Source: a virus. From it: a stretch of DNA of 20,791 bases. Positions 14,593-20,791 of the stretch are shown piece after piece; position 1 is the first letter of the stretch, and each line of letters opens with the position of its first letter. The position numbers and the translations under genes are program-made. The notes under the pieces are model-generated. The model saw only the letters and a program-made list of their open reading frames with translations, made no database searches and was not told where the DNA came from. The stretch covers positions 1-20,791 of IMG/VR virus record IMGVR_UViG_3300046734_000026. One strand, written 5' to 3'.

Positions 14593-14599
14593 ATAAAAG

Positions 14600-14671
14600 T
14601 CGACCCCCTGGGCATAACAAAATCATAATGTAGTTAACCAGTCGTATCTTAAAAAGAACCCAAGGGGTCGA
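14600..14671 (-). repeat. Long stem-loop before the membrane-protein gene
   Basis: Arms TCGACCCCTTGGG and CCCAGGGGGTCGA (minus strand) pair over 13 positions with one G-U, enclosing a 46-nt loop. It is followed by CTTTTAT and then the ATG at 14592. The pairing is perfect only in minus-strand RNA. Terminator or translational control element. Confidence 0.6.
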
Positions 14672-14681
14672 AAACTTTATA

Positions 14682-14915
14682 TTAAGAATCAGATTCTTCT
14701 GACTCAGCAGAAGATTCTGCATGTGCTTTAGCAAGTTGCTCGTATAAAGCAACAACTTGAATTGCTTGGTCTCGTAGCTGACCGATAGTCGTTAGTTCTT
14801 CGCCTTTAAAACCACCGCGAGTTACTACAGTATCGACGACAGCAACACAAGATCGTGCTACTCGATTTGACAAGTCATTGAAAGATGCTTGTTCTTGTGA
14901 CATAGGTTCTGACAT
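14682..14915 (-). CDS. Small hypothetical protein after the clamp gene
   Basis: 77 aa, not recognised. GGAG, located in the last codons of gene 45, lies 6 nt before the ATG at 14915, and only 1 nt separates it from the gp45 stop, so it is coupled to clamp synthesis. The middle part (FNDLSNRVARSCVAVVDTVVTRGG, then LRDQAIQVVALYEQLAKAH) looks helical and amphipathic. The tail is Ser/Glu-rich and acidic. It could be a small helical-bundle protein. Constant location beside gene 45 would suggest a clamp-related role, but nothing in the sequence proves it. Confidence 0.72.
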   Translation of the reverse strand: MSEPMSQEQASFNDLSNRVARSCVAVVDTVVTRGGFKGEELTTIGQLRDQAIQVVALYEQLAKAHAESSAESEESDS

Positions 14916-14916
14916 T

Positions 14917-15597
14917 TTATGCTCCGTATGTTGAAGATTTTTCTAGTGCAATAAAGTATTGCGTATCTGAAGTAAGTGATCGGAAATGAGAGATCAACTT
15001 AGTTGATGCCGATACATTATAATCTTCACCTAGAAGTTTCATGTTAGCAACACCCATGATAAAGTTGAAGTCTGTGTCTGCAGGGAAGTTACCCTCGACC
15101 AAAACTGAGAACGAGTTAGATGTAGGATTATCAACATCAATAACTCGAATTTCTATACTCCCATTTCCAGAAGGACGAATAGAAATAGTGTCATAACCAA
15201 GAGCAGCAGATGCTTTCTTGATCTTTGCCAGAGTTTCGTTAGTCAAAACGAATTGAACTTCACACTCAGGCATGACAATATCTTTCTTAGGAGCAGACAA
15301 CATCTCTGGGTCAGAGTAAAAATACTTGACCGATGATAGTCCACTACCATCTGAGACTGTGCAATACTCTTGATCGAATTCGATCCGAGGATTATCGACC
15401 AACGATAACACAGACAAGAATTCAGAAAGATCATAAATGCCGAAAGTGCTTGGAAAGTTTTCTTCTACTTCTGCACGAGACACGATGTTCTTTGCAATTG
15501 CCATAGTCTTCAGGACATTACCGCCATTGACTACAATGTTTGGGTTGATAGTCGAGAAGTTACGCAAGATCTCGACCGTGCGACTAGATAGTTCCAT
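14917..15597 (-). CDS. 45: Sliding clamp gp45
   Basis: Trimeric processivity clamp for gp43; also the mobile activator of late transcription through gp55. The chosen start is the ATG at 15597 (226 aa, close to T4 gp45 at 228), because MELSSRTVEILRNFSTINPNI aligns in blocks with the T4 N-terminus and AGGA lies 8 nt upstream. An in-frame ATG at 15612 would place that AGGA inside the gene. The internal pattern (FGIYDLSEFLSVLSL, DTISIRPSGNGSIEI, MKLLGEDYNVS) is clamp-like. Its own perfect promoter is at 15627-15655. Several proteins in this window (gp43, Dam, the TAGT-like protein, gp55) have C-termini that could bind it. Confidence 0.96.
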   Translation of the reverse strand: MELSSRTVEILRNFSTINPNIVVNGGNVLKTMAIAKNIVSRAEVEENFPSTFGIYDLSEFLSVLSLVDNPRIEFDQEYCTVSDGSGLSSVKYFYSDPEMLSAPKKDIVMPECEVQFVLTNETLAKIKKASAALGYDTISIRPSGNGSIEIRVIDVDNPTSNSFSVLVEGNFPADTDFNFIMGVANMKLLGEDYNVSASTKLISHFRSLTSDTQYFIALEKSSTYGA

Positions 15598-15626
15598 TGA
15601 TTGATTCCTCATTTGATATGTTGCAC

Positions 15627-15655
15627 ATTATATAATATTTGATCACGTCTGTCAA
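15627..15655 (-). promoter_or_regulatory. Perfect sigma70 promoter for gene 45
   Basis: TTGACA, 17-nt spacer, TATAAT. The gene 46 stop TGA is bases 2-4 of the -35 box. Predicted leader of about 23 nt contains AGGA 8 nt before the chosen ATG at 15597. Confidence 0.88.
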
Positions 15656-17376
15656 GTAATATCTCGCATTCGACTAAAGTTTTTATCTTTGACAAACGCC
15701 AACTTACGTTCGAAGTGTGCGTCTTCAAGCTCAGTCTTGTGTGAGATCACAAACACATTAGTGTCTTCTTTTAATGTATCGATGATCTTCATAAGATTAT
15801 CAACACCCTCACCGTCCAACGAAGAGTCGAACGTCTCATCCAGTATCAACAGATTAGTCGATACAGAATTTTTCATCTTGGCAATCTGTCGCCAAGTAAA
15901 TAATAATGATAGGTCAATACGCTGCTTTTCACCTTCTGAGAAAGAGTCGTACGAGAACGTGTCGCGGTATCGTGACCGAATGGTCTCACTAAAACTGTCG
16001 TCTAGTTCAAAGTGAACAAAAAAGTCCAACACTTGTAAGTATTTGTTAGTCAACTCATTAATGACTGGCACATACTGTCGAATGATTTTAGTCTTGATGC
16101 CAGTGTCGCGCAGTAACTCACTGGCGATTCTATTGTAAGAAGACTTCTCATTTAAAATGAATTTATGATCTGTCAGACCATGCAGCTCAGAATCTAGTTC
16201 TGTTAGATCTGAGTTCGCCTGACCCATATCACCATCACTGTCGGTCATAACTTGCAGATCTTGCTGAAGTTTTGCAATTGATCTTTGCAGACGATTAATA
16301 GTCTGATTGTTATTATTCAGCGTATTTTGGTCGGCAAGACAGTTTGACATTTGATCTTCTAAAGAATCAATCTCTGTCTGGTACTCTTGTTGTTTTTGTT
16401 CTGCTTGTACCATAGCAGACTTTAGTTCTTTCGCTTTATCAGTCGCAGCATCTTTCTTACTTTTTCGAAGTTCATCCCCGATGTCTTGGTCGCAAGTAGG
16501 ACAGTGTTCATTATCGTCAAAGAACTTTGCCTCTTTGACTACAGACTTCACCTGTGACTTGAACTGAGCATAATATTCATCCAACTTACTCTTATTTGCA
16601 CGAATATTGCTTAAACTATTAGTGATATTAGGCAACAAATTATTGACGCTTTCTGATAGATCAACGTTCGATTTATTAATATCTGCAATTTCACTTTGCA
16701 GTTCTTCTATCTCTCGTTCTTTGTCTTTTCGTTGTTGCGTATTGATAGCAGTTAGATCACGAATATACTTCTTTTGTGAGTTTATTCTAGTCTTTACCAT
16801 CTCAATAGAATGGTTGTTGTTCTCTAGCTCGCCTTTGAGGAGAGAGGTCTTCTCCTTGAGTATCACATTCATTTTAGAAAATATGTTAATATCAAGAAGG
16901 TCTTCGATTACGTCACGCCGAGAGGTTGAGTTGAGTTGCATGAACGGAACAAAAGACGACGAGCCGAGAACAACAATTTGGTGAAAACTCTTGTGAGACA
17001 TCTGTAAGACGTTCTTCTCAAGAATCTCTTGATATTCTCGTGCGTGTGAACTCTGGTTGACCATAGTGCCATCTTTCCAGATTTCAAACTTAGCGGGTTT
17101 GATGCCCCGCACTACGCGATACTGTATGCCGTTAACAGTAAAGGTTACTTCAGTGATACACCCTTTATTATTGATAGTGTTCACTAGTTGGTTCTTAGTG
17201 ATCTTACGGTGCGCTTTGCCAAACAATGCAAACGATAGTGCGTCCAACATTGTAGACTTACCAGCGCCGTTCTCACCAACGATAAGGTTAGTGGATCTGT
17301 CCAAGAAGTTTATTTCATTATAATAGTCACCCGTCGAAAGAAAATTCTTCCAACGTAACGTTTCAAATTTTATCAT
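15652..17376 (-). CDS. 46: Recombination endonuclease subunit gp46 (SbcC/Rad50-like)
   Basis: ATPase subunit of the gp46/gp47 end-processing nuclease. 574 aa. Walker A GENGAGKST (34-42), a long coiled coil either side of a zinc hook with CPTC (C292, C295), ABC signature FSEGEKQRIDLSLL (479-492), Walker B LLILDET (509-515) and the H-loop VISHK (near 543). The gene order 47-46 and the ATGA overlap with gene 47 are as in T4. The TGA stop sits inside the -35 box of the gene 45 promoter. A TTGACG/TATAAT sequence within gene 47 may provide an extra promoter. Confidence 0.97.
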   Translation of the reverse strand: MIKFETLRWKNFLSTGDYYNEINFLDRSTNLIVGENGAGKSTMLDALSFALFGKAHRKITKNQLVNTINNKGCITEVTFTVNGIQYRVVRGIKPAKFEIWKDGTMVNQSSHAREYQEILEKNVLQMSHKSFHQIVVLGSSSFVPFMQLNSTSRRDVIEDLLDINIFSKMNVILKEKTSLLKGELENNNHSIEMVKTRINSQKKYIRDLTAINTQQRKDKEREIEELQSEIADINKSNVDLSESVNNLLPNITNSLSNIRANKSKLDEYYAQFKSQVKSVVKEAKFFDDNEHCPTCDQDIGDELRKSKKDAATDKAKELKSAMVQAEQKQQEYQTEIDSLEDQMSNCLADQNTLNNNNQTINRLQRSIAKLQQDLQVMTDSDGDMGQANSDLTELDSELHGLTDHKFILNEKSSYNRIASELLRDTGIKTKIIRQYVPVINELTNKYLQVLDFFVHFELDDSFSETIRSRYRDTFSYDSFSEGEKQRIDLSLLFTWRQIAKMKNSVSTNLLILDETFDSSLDGEGVDNLMKIIDTLKEDTNVFVISHKTELEDAHFERKLAFVKDKNFSRMRDIT

Positions 17377-18431
17377 GCTATCTCTACGGCTTGCGCCTCT
17401 ACCATTAGTTCAGATACAACATTTTTAATTCTATCTTTATCCAGATCCGTTTCGACCTCTTGAATGTAATTATAGATTAAAGTTTCAGTGTCGTCAACCC
17501 TTAAGTCTTCATTTGAGACATTTTCACCACGAAATTCTTTAAAGTCTTCTGCGATCTTCAGTTCATGGATCTTCTGTTGTTGAAGTCGATCAACGTACCG
17601 TTCGAACTTTTGCATGTCAGAACGATTAGCGACAATCAACTTGACGAACTTACCATCAAGATATGAAAGATCTTCGAAATACTTTACAGTGTCTTCATCA
17701 TAATAAATCTTGTGAAACATCGTCACATTGTTTTGAACAGGTGATATCTCGCGAGTCTCTGTGTCGTAGATGTGGAAGTACTTGGGATCATGTGCGTCGT
17801 TCCAGAAGAACTCCATCTGTGCGCCCAAGTAATGAATGTTTTTTTGACTTGACTTAGTGTGAAAGTGTCCAGACAGAACAGTCTCGAACTTCTCTAAAGG
17901 TTTGGGATCCATGCCATCTTTACATACGATTCCTTTGTCCATCTCGAATCCAGCCAATTCAAAATGACCACCAATGACATCGGCGCCACAGTTGTTCAAA
18001 AACGTAGTCACTTCTTTTTCATTCTCTGGGCAGATCCAAGGGACAAGTCCGAACTTGACACCATCGTACTCACGAACGATAGGGTCCATCAAGATGTCAA
18101 CCTCGTTCATATAGTGACCCATCAACTCTTTAAGTGAGTTCAGACCGTTGGTGTTTTTGTAGTAGACATCGTGGTTGCCTGGGATAATGTCCATATGGAT
18201 ATTATACTCTCGCAACTTGTCTAAGAAAATTCTGCGGTTATGACTAAGCGCCTTGAGGTTGACCGTCTTACGATTGTCGTAATAGTCGCCAAGGTGCAAG
18301 ATCTGTGTGATGTCGTTTTCTAACAAATATGGAAAGAACACTTCACCATAGAATCGTTCTTGATAATCCATAAAAATGTCAGAAGAATTACGACACCCGC
18401 AATGAGTGTCGTTTAGGATAGCAATCTTCAT
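17373..18431 (-). CDS. 47: Recombination endonuclease subunit gp47 (SbcD/Mre11-like)
   Basis: Nuclease subunit that partners gp46 to resect DNA ends for recombination-dependent replication and host DNA breakdown. 352 aa. Calcineurin-type phosphoesterase motifs: NDTHCG (D8, H10), LHLGDYYDNR (GD at 48-49), IIPGNHDVYY (GNHD at 85-88), a VIGGHFE block and LSGHFHT. The start overlaps the stop of the preceding small gene by 1 nt (TAATG). The C-terminal part should bind the gp46 coiled-coil base. Confidence 0.97.
   Translation of the reverse strand: MKIAILNDTHCGCRNSSDIFMDYQERFYGEVFFPYLLENDITQILHLGDYYDNRKTVNLKALSHNRRIFLDKLREYNIHMDIIPGNHDVYYKNTNGLNSLKELMGHYMNEVDILMDPIVREYDGVKFGLVPWICPENEKEVTTFLNNCGADVIGGHFELAGFEMDKGIVCKDGMDPKPLEKFETVLSGHFHTKSSQKNIHYLGAQMEFFWNDAHDPKYFHIYDTETREISPVQNNVTMFHKIYYDEDTVKYFEDLSYLDGKFVKLIVANRSDMQKFERYVDRLQQQKIHELKIAEDFKEFRGENVSNEDLRVDDTETLIYNYIQEVETDLDKDRIKNVVSELMVEAQAVEIA
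17469..17497 (-). promoter_or_regulatory. Candidate internal sigma70 promoter for gene 46
   Basis: TTGACG, 17-nt spacer, TATAAT (11 of 12) within the 3' part of gene 47, about 90 nt before the gene 46 ATG. Inside coding sequence; may be chance. Confidence 0.42.
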
Positions 18432-18655
18432 TAATCAAACACCTCAGTAGTAAGGTATTCGTTCTCACTAAAGTGATATCCCATTGATTTCATAAAGACC
18501 TCTACAACTTCGAGCATATCGTCTCGACTCAGATCTTTCTGCATAACATCAATACAAATACGAGTGTTCACAGAGGTTTCGTGTTCGTATGGGTGACAGA
18601 TTAATTGTATGTACGGTTTGTCCAAGGACTTGTGGGAATATTCCATAACTGACAT
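18431..18655 (-). CDS. Small hypothetical protein between genes 55 and 47
   Basis: 74 aa, not recognised. It is compact, with alternating hydrophobic residues in the first half (YIQLICHPYEHE..TRICIDVM) and a likely helix in the second (SRDDMLEVVEVFMKSMGYHF), which fits a small alpha/beta fold. No signal peptide or membrane segment. It starts at 18655 (a second ATG is at 18646), about 30 nt after its own perfect promoter, with no clear Shine-Dalgarno. Its stop overlaps the gene 47 start, so it may serve to couple translation of 47. Confidence 0.72.
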   Translation of the reverse strand: MSVMEYSHKSLDKPYIQLICHPYEHETSVNTRICIDVMQKDLSRDDMLEVVEVFMKSMGYHFSENEYLTTEVFD

Positions 18656-18685
18656 AACTGACTCAACTCAATTTATATGACGACT

Positions 18686-18714
18686 ATTATACTACAAACC
18701 AAAAGGTATGTCAA
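18686..18714 (-). promoter_or_regulatory. Perfect sigma70 promoter for the 74-aa gene and 47/46
   Basis: TTGACA, 17-nt spacer, TATAAT in the gap after gene 55. The box begins 2 nt beyond the TAA stop of gene 55. Leader of about 24 nt. Confidence 0.88.
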
Positions 18715-18716
18715 GT

Positions 18717-19307
18717 TTAATCTTCAATCCAATCAGATAAGTCTGAGTCAACATTTACAGCGCGGCGTTTTCGCTTCTTCTCTTCTTTTGAGTATTCTTT
18801 AAATTCGTCATCTGCAGACTTTACTGCATCGATGCGCATACGAAGAGTATCAACGAATGGTGATGTGTGATTATAAAAAGAACCTGCTTCGTCGTCATCT
18901 AAGAATTCACTCACGTCAGCTTCGGAGATAAATTTCATCTTGATGTCTTGTTGCTTCTTCTCTTTTTGAATACGACGGAGAAACGCGTACCATGATATCT
19001 GTGTGAAGTATGCAAACGCATTTGGTTTACCCGAACGGGTTGCAGCTTCTATATTATAGTTTTCAACTGCCTTGAGACAATTCTCCACTGCGTCCATTAC
19101 CATTTCTTCACGATAGGTATATCTTACAAAATTTGCTTTGTGTGACAACCCTTCTGCGATCTTTAAAAAGCATGTTGCAATATAGTCCGGGACAATGGGC
19201 ATAGGATCCCCACCAGATTTTGCTTTCTGAACTTCTGTACAATACTCAACGACTGCATTAGAAAAGTCTTTATTGCTTACGTAATGAGGTTTTTCTTTAG
19301 GTTTCAT
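18717..19307 (-). CDS. 55: Late-transcription sigma factor gp55
   Basis: Phage sigma factor that directs host RNA polymerase to late promoters (TATAAATA-type), activated by the gp45 clamp. 196 aa (T4: 185). Reduced sigma70-family region 2: YREEMVMDAVENCLKAVENY, then FAYFTQISWYAFLRRIQKEKKQQ (about residues 98-120), which is the gp55 signature for -10 recognition. The C-terminus SDLSDWIED keeps the hydrophobic/acidic character of clamp-binding tails. A perfect minus-strand promoter lies at 19335-19363, giving a leader of about 20 nt with only a weak AAGTGG as ribosome site. Confidence 0.94.
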   Translation of the reverse strand: MKPKEKPHYVSNKDFSNAVVEYCTEVQKAKSGGDPMPIVPDYIATCFLKIAEGLSHKANFVRYTYREEMVMDAVENCLKAVENYNIEAATRSGKPNAFAYFTQISWYAFLRRIQKEKKQQDIKMKFISEADVSEFLDDDEAGSFYNHTSPFVDTLRMRIDAVKSADDEFKEYSKEEKKRKRRAVNVDSDLSDWIED

Positions 19308-19334
19308 AATCTATACCACTTAAAATTTAATCAA

Positions 19335-19363
19335 ATTATATCAAATTTCACACTAGTTGTCAA
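19335..19363 (-). promoter_or_regulatory. Perfect sigma70 promoter for gene 55
   Basis: TTGACA (19363-19358), 17-nt spacer, TATAAT (19340-19335). Leader of about 20 nt before the ATG at 19307. The spacer contains CACTAGTT, half of an inverted repeat shared with the divergent promoter. Confidence 0.88.
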
Positions 19364-19391
19364 TGGGGTTGACAGGATGCAAAAACTAGTG
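19351..19391. repeat. Inverted repeat CACTAGTT / AACTAGTG in the divergent promoter region
   Basis: Exact 8-nt arms at 19351-19358 and 19384-19391, one overlapping each promoter (beside the -35 of the gene 55 promoter, beside the -10 of the plus-strand promoter). Could be an operator for one regulator controlling both directions. Confidence 0.6.
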
Positions 19392-19397
19392 TATAAT
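19369..19397 (+). promoter_or_regulatory. Perfect divergent sigma70 promoter on the plus strand
   Basis: TTGACA (19369-19374), 17-nt spacer, TATAAT (19392-19397). The only full-consensus plus-strand promoter I found. It points into the 3' ends of the Sm-like gene and uvsW, where no plus-strand gene exists, so an antisense RNA is predicted. The -35 boxes of the two divergent promoters are 5 nt apart. Confidence 0.8.
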
Positions 19398-19429
19398 CTC
19401 TTTTAACAAAAGGGGAGGATAGTATATAC

Positions 19430-19867
19430 TCAATTCATGATCATTCCATTTGTATCAGAATCAATCTCTTCAATGTTCAACGATGATTGTGAAGCAGATT
19501 CCATCTCTTCAATGAAGTCTTCTAAGGACATATTGTCTTCGTCATAGTCTCCTTCAAGTTCTGAATTCGACATAAACGTTTCCATCTCTTTAATTGCATT
19601 CCCATACTGAGTCAACATCTCTTTTGTTGGCAACGCAAGAGAAACAATTTTGTCGGTGAATATCATAATCACATTTGTAGGAGTGTCTTGATATACCATA
19701 TATGTTTTAAACGCGTAAAACTTTGAACCATTCTCTAATGACTTTTCTGTGAGACTTAGTGCGTTATTGACAACAAGATTATCAGGAGATTCTTCTAAAA
19801 GATTGCATATGATCTCTTCACCTGTTATCAATTTCAAATGCTTAACTGAATAAATCGACTGAGTCAT
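19430..19867 (-). CDS. Small acidic protein, possibly Sm-like fold
   Basis: 145 aa located between uvsW and 55, where marine T4-like phages usually carry a small conserved gene. The N-terminal part (residues 8-75) alternates beta strands: VKHLKLITGEEIICNLLEE resembles the Sm1 motif of LSm/Hfq-type proteins (hydrophobic-x-L-x-x-G-x-x-hydrophobic), and NVIMIFTDKIVSLALP could be the Sm2-like strand pair. Residues 85-145 are acidic and helical or disordered. The ATG at 19867 is preceded by AAGGA (6-nt spacer) and overlaps uvsW by 26 nt. Fold is an inference; RNA binding would fit but is not shown. A plus-strand promoter at 19369-19397 points antisense into this gene. Confidence 0.78.
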   Translation of the reverse strand: MTQSIYSVKHLKLITGEEIICNLLEESPDNLVVNNALSLTEKSLENGSKFYAFKTYMVYQDTPTNVIMIFTDKIVSLALPTKEMLTQYGNAIKEMETFMSNSELEGDYDEDNMSLEDFIEEMESASQSSLNIEEIDSDTNGMIMN

Positions 19868-20791
19868 CGGTTGTCCTTATTGGTTTTAGGTCGATAGGGT
19901 AAATCTTATATTTGAACCCTTCTTTAGTATATATCTTAATCCTTTCAGCACTATGTTTCAGAGTAAAATTTTTATGAGACTTGACATGGAGATCATCAGC
20001 GATATCAATAAGCTTAGTAGTCCGACCATCGTCAGACTGGCGCAAGCCACGACCAATCGATTGGAGAACTTTAACCTGTGATTTCGACGGAGTCGCAAAT
20101 ATAATATTATGCAGGTTGCGGATGTTGATGCCAGTGCTGAAAGTGCCAAGAGAAGCAACAATAATAGCGTCATTTTCTTTTTCTACGATTCCTCGTATCT
20201 GTTCTCGATCAGAAGCGGCTACTTCTCCAGACACGTAAAATACTTTACGTCCTTCTGGTGTTAAGCCTCTAATCATATCGTACAACACTTTACCATGTTT
20301 CTCTACAAACTGAAACATTACTAGAGTGTTGCCCCGTTGATCCAGCGCAATCTTACTGATAAATCGATTACGTGGTTCGTATGTGACAATATAATCAAGT
20401 TCGTCTTGATACTTTTTGTCTTTCATCATATTACAGATATCGTTGTGGTATCGTAACAGAAGAATTGAAATATCCAACTCTGCCAGTTCTTTTGACTTTT
20501 GCAGTTCAACTGTACGGGTAACAGTGAATGTTGGACCAAATAGTCCTTCTAAGACTAGTTTGTTTGTTTCGGTACCGTCAAGGGTACCTGTAAGACCAAA
20601 TCTATATTTGGCGTTAACGCACTTGTCCATCATAGTGGTGAGGGACTTTGCTTTGAAAAGATGTACTTCATCACCAAAGACGGTATCGAATTGTTCGAAC
20701 CACTCTTTACCGAATTTGTAGATTGATTGCCATGTAGAAATTATGACACGCTTGTCTGTGACTTTTTCTTTGCCCGAGTAGATGCGGTGAC
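19842..20791 (-). CDS. uvsW: UvsW superfamily-2 helicase, 5' end cut by window edge
   Basis: ATP-dependent DNA/RNA helicase that unwinds R-loops, promotes branch migration and helps switch from origin-dependent to recombination-dependent replication. The frame is open from the right edge (315 codons seen). I read VIISTWQSIYKFGKEWF (from about residue 15 of the fragment), motif II DEVH (40-43; normally DEAH or DECH, so V is a small deviation), FGLTGTLDG (motif III region), then the C-terminal RecA-like domain with VASLGTFSTGINI and motif VI QSIGRGLRQ. It ends in DDSVDLFS. Walker A is outside the window. In T4 the gene is expressed late; see the antisense promoter near 19380. Confidence 0.95.
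   Translation of the reverse strand, partial: HRIYSGKEKVTDKRVIISTWQSIYKFGKEWFEQFDTVFGDEVHLFKAKSLTTMMDKCVNAKYRFGLTGTLDGTETNKLVLEGLFGPTFTVTRTVELQKSKELAELDISILLLRYHNDICNMMKDKKYQDELDYIVTYEPRNRFISKIALDQRGNTLVMFQFVEKHGKVLYDMIRGLTPEGRKVFYVSGEVAASDREQIRGIVEKENDAIIVASLGTFSTGINIRNLHNIIFATPSKSQVKVLQSIGRGLRQSDDGRTTKLIDIADDLHVKSHKNFTLKHSAERIKIYTKEGFKYKIYPIDLKPIRTTDDSVDLFS

Noticed and set aside
19437-19547. 36-codon plus-strand frame downstream of the plus-strand promoter, with a GGGGAGGA upstream
   Set aside because: The purine-rich site is about 17 nt from the ATG, too far, and the Ser-rich product is simply antisense to the acidic end of the minus-strand gene. An antisense RNA is more likely than a protein.

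Overview
This window is part of the DNA-replication and recombination core of a T4-like (T4 superfamily) tailed-phage genome, most likely a marine myovirus. The transcription order (right to left, minus strand) is uvsW, 55, 47, 46, 45, 44, 62, regA, 43, uvsX, a gene-40-like gene and 41. This is the conserved order of T4 and its marine relatives. Every gene lies on the minus strand. Packing is very tight: many 1-4 nt or longer overlaps, no gene-free stretch above about 125 nt, so there is no unexplained block of 300 bases. The window cuts uvsW at its 5' end (right edge) and gene 41 at its 3' end (left edge).

Right third (20791-14600): UvsW helicase, a small acidic protein that may have an Sm-like fold, the late sigma factor gp55, a 74-aa unknown, the gp47/gp46 recombination nuclease, the gp45 sliding clamp and a 77-aa unknown. 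Middle (14600-10340): a two-helix membrane protein whose end overlaps a tRNA-Thr(UGU), an alternative ubiquinol oxidase (auxiliary metabolic gene), the gp44/gp62 clamp loader, the RegA translational repressor, a cupin/JmjC-like 2OG-Fe(II) oxygenase, a small coiled-coil protein, a small heat-shock protein and a strong terminator. Left half (10340-1): a GT25-like glycosyltransferase, a second glycosyltransferase resembling the TET-associated (TAGT) family, DNA polymerase gp43, an N6-adenine methyltransferase, a protein with archaeo-eukaryotic-primase-like motifs, a UDP-glucuronate 4-epimerase-like enzyme, a UDP-glucose dehydrogenase-like enzyme, UvsX, a gene-40-like protein and gp41 helicase.

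The AOX is of the mitochondrial/proteobacterial ubiquinol type rather than plastid/cyanobacterial PTOX. Together with perfect sigma70-type promoters, this points to a heterotrophic proteobacterial host (inference).

Three patterns stand out. (1) Host-type promoters with full TTGACA/TATAAT boxes fill the entire 31-33 nt gap between consecutive genes around gene 43. The TGA stop of the upstream gene lies inside the -35 box, and the downstream ATG falls at the expected +1 with no Shine-Dalgarno, which predicts leaderless mRNAs. (2) The polymerase, the adenine methyltransferase and the TAGT-like glycosyltransferase all end in nearly the same C-terminal peptide (L-[ED]-[DE]-F-F-x), as expected of a sliding-clamp-binding tail. 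This suggests DNA-modifying enzymes tethered to gp45. (3) Two sugar-nucleotide enzymes and two glycosyltransferases flank the polymerase, compatible with a DNA (or surface) glycosylation pathway. A pair of divergent perfect promoters upstream of gene 55 also predicts an antisense transcript into uvsW.
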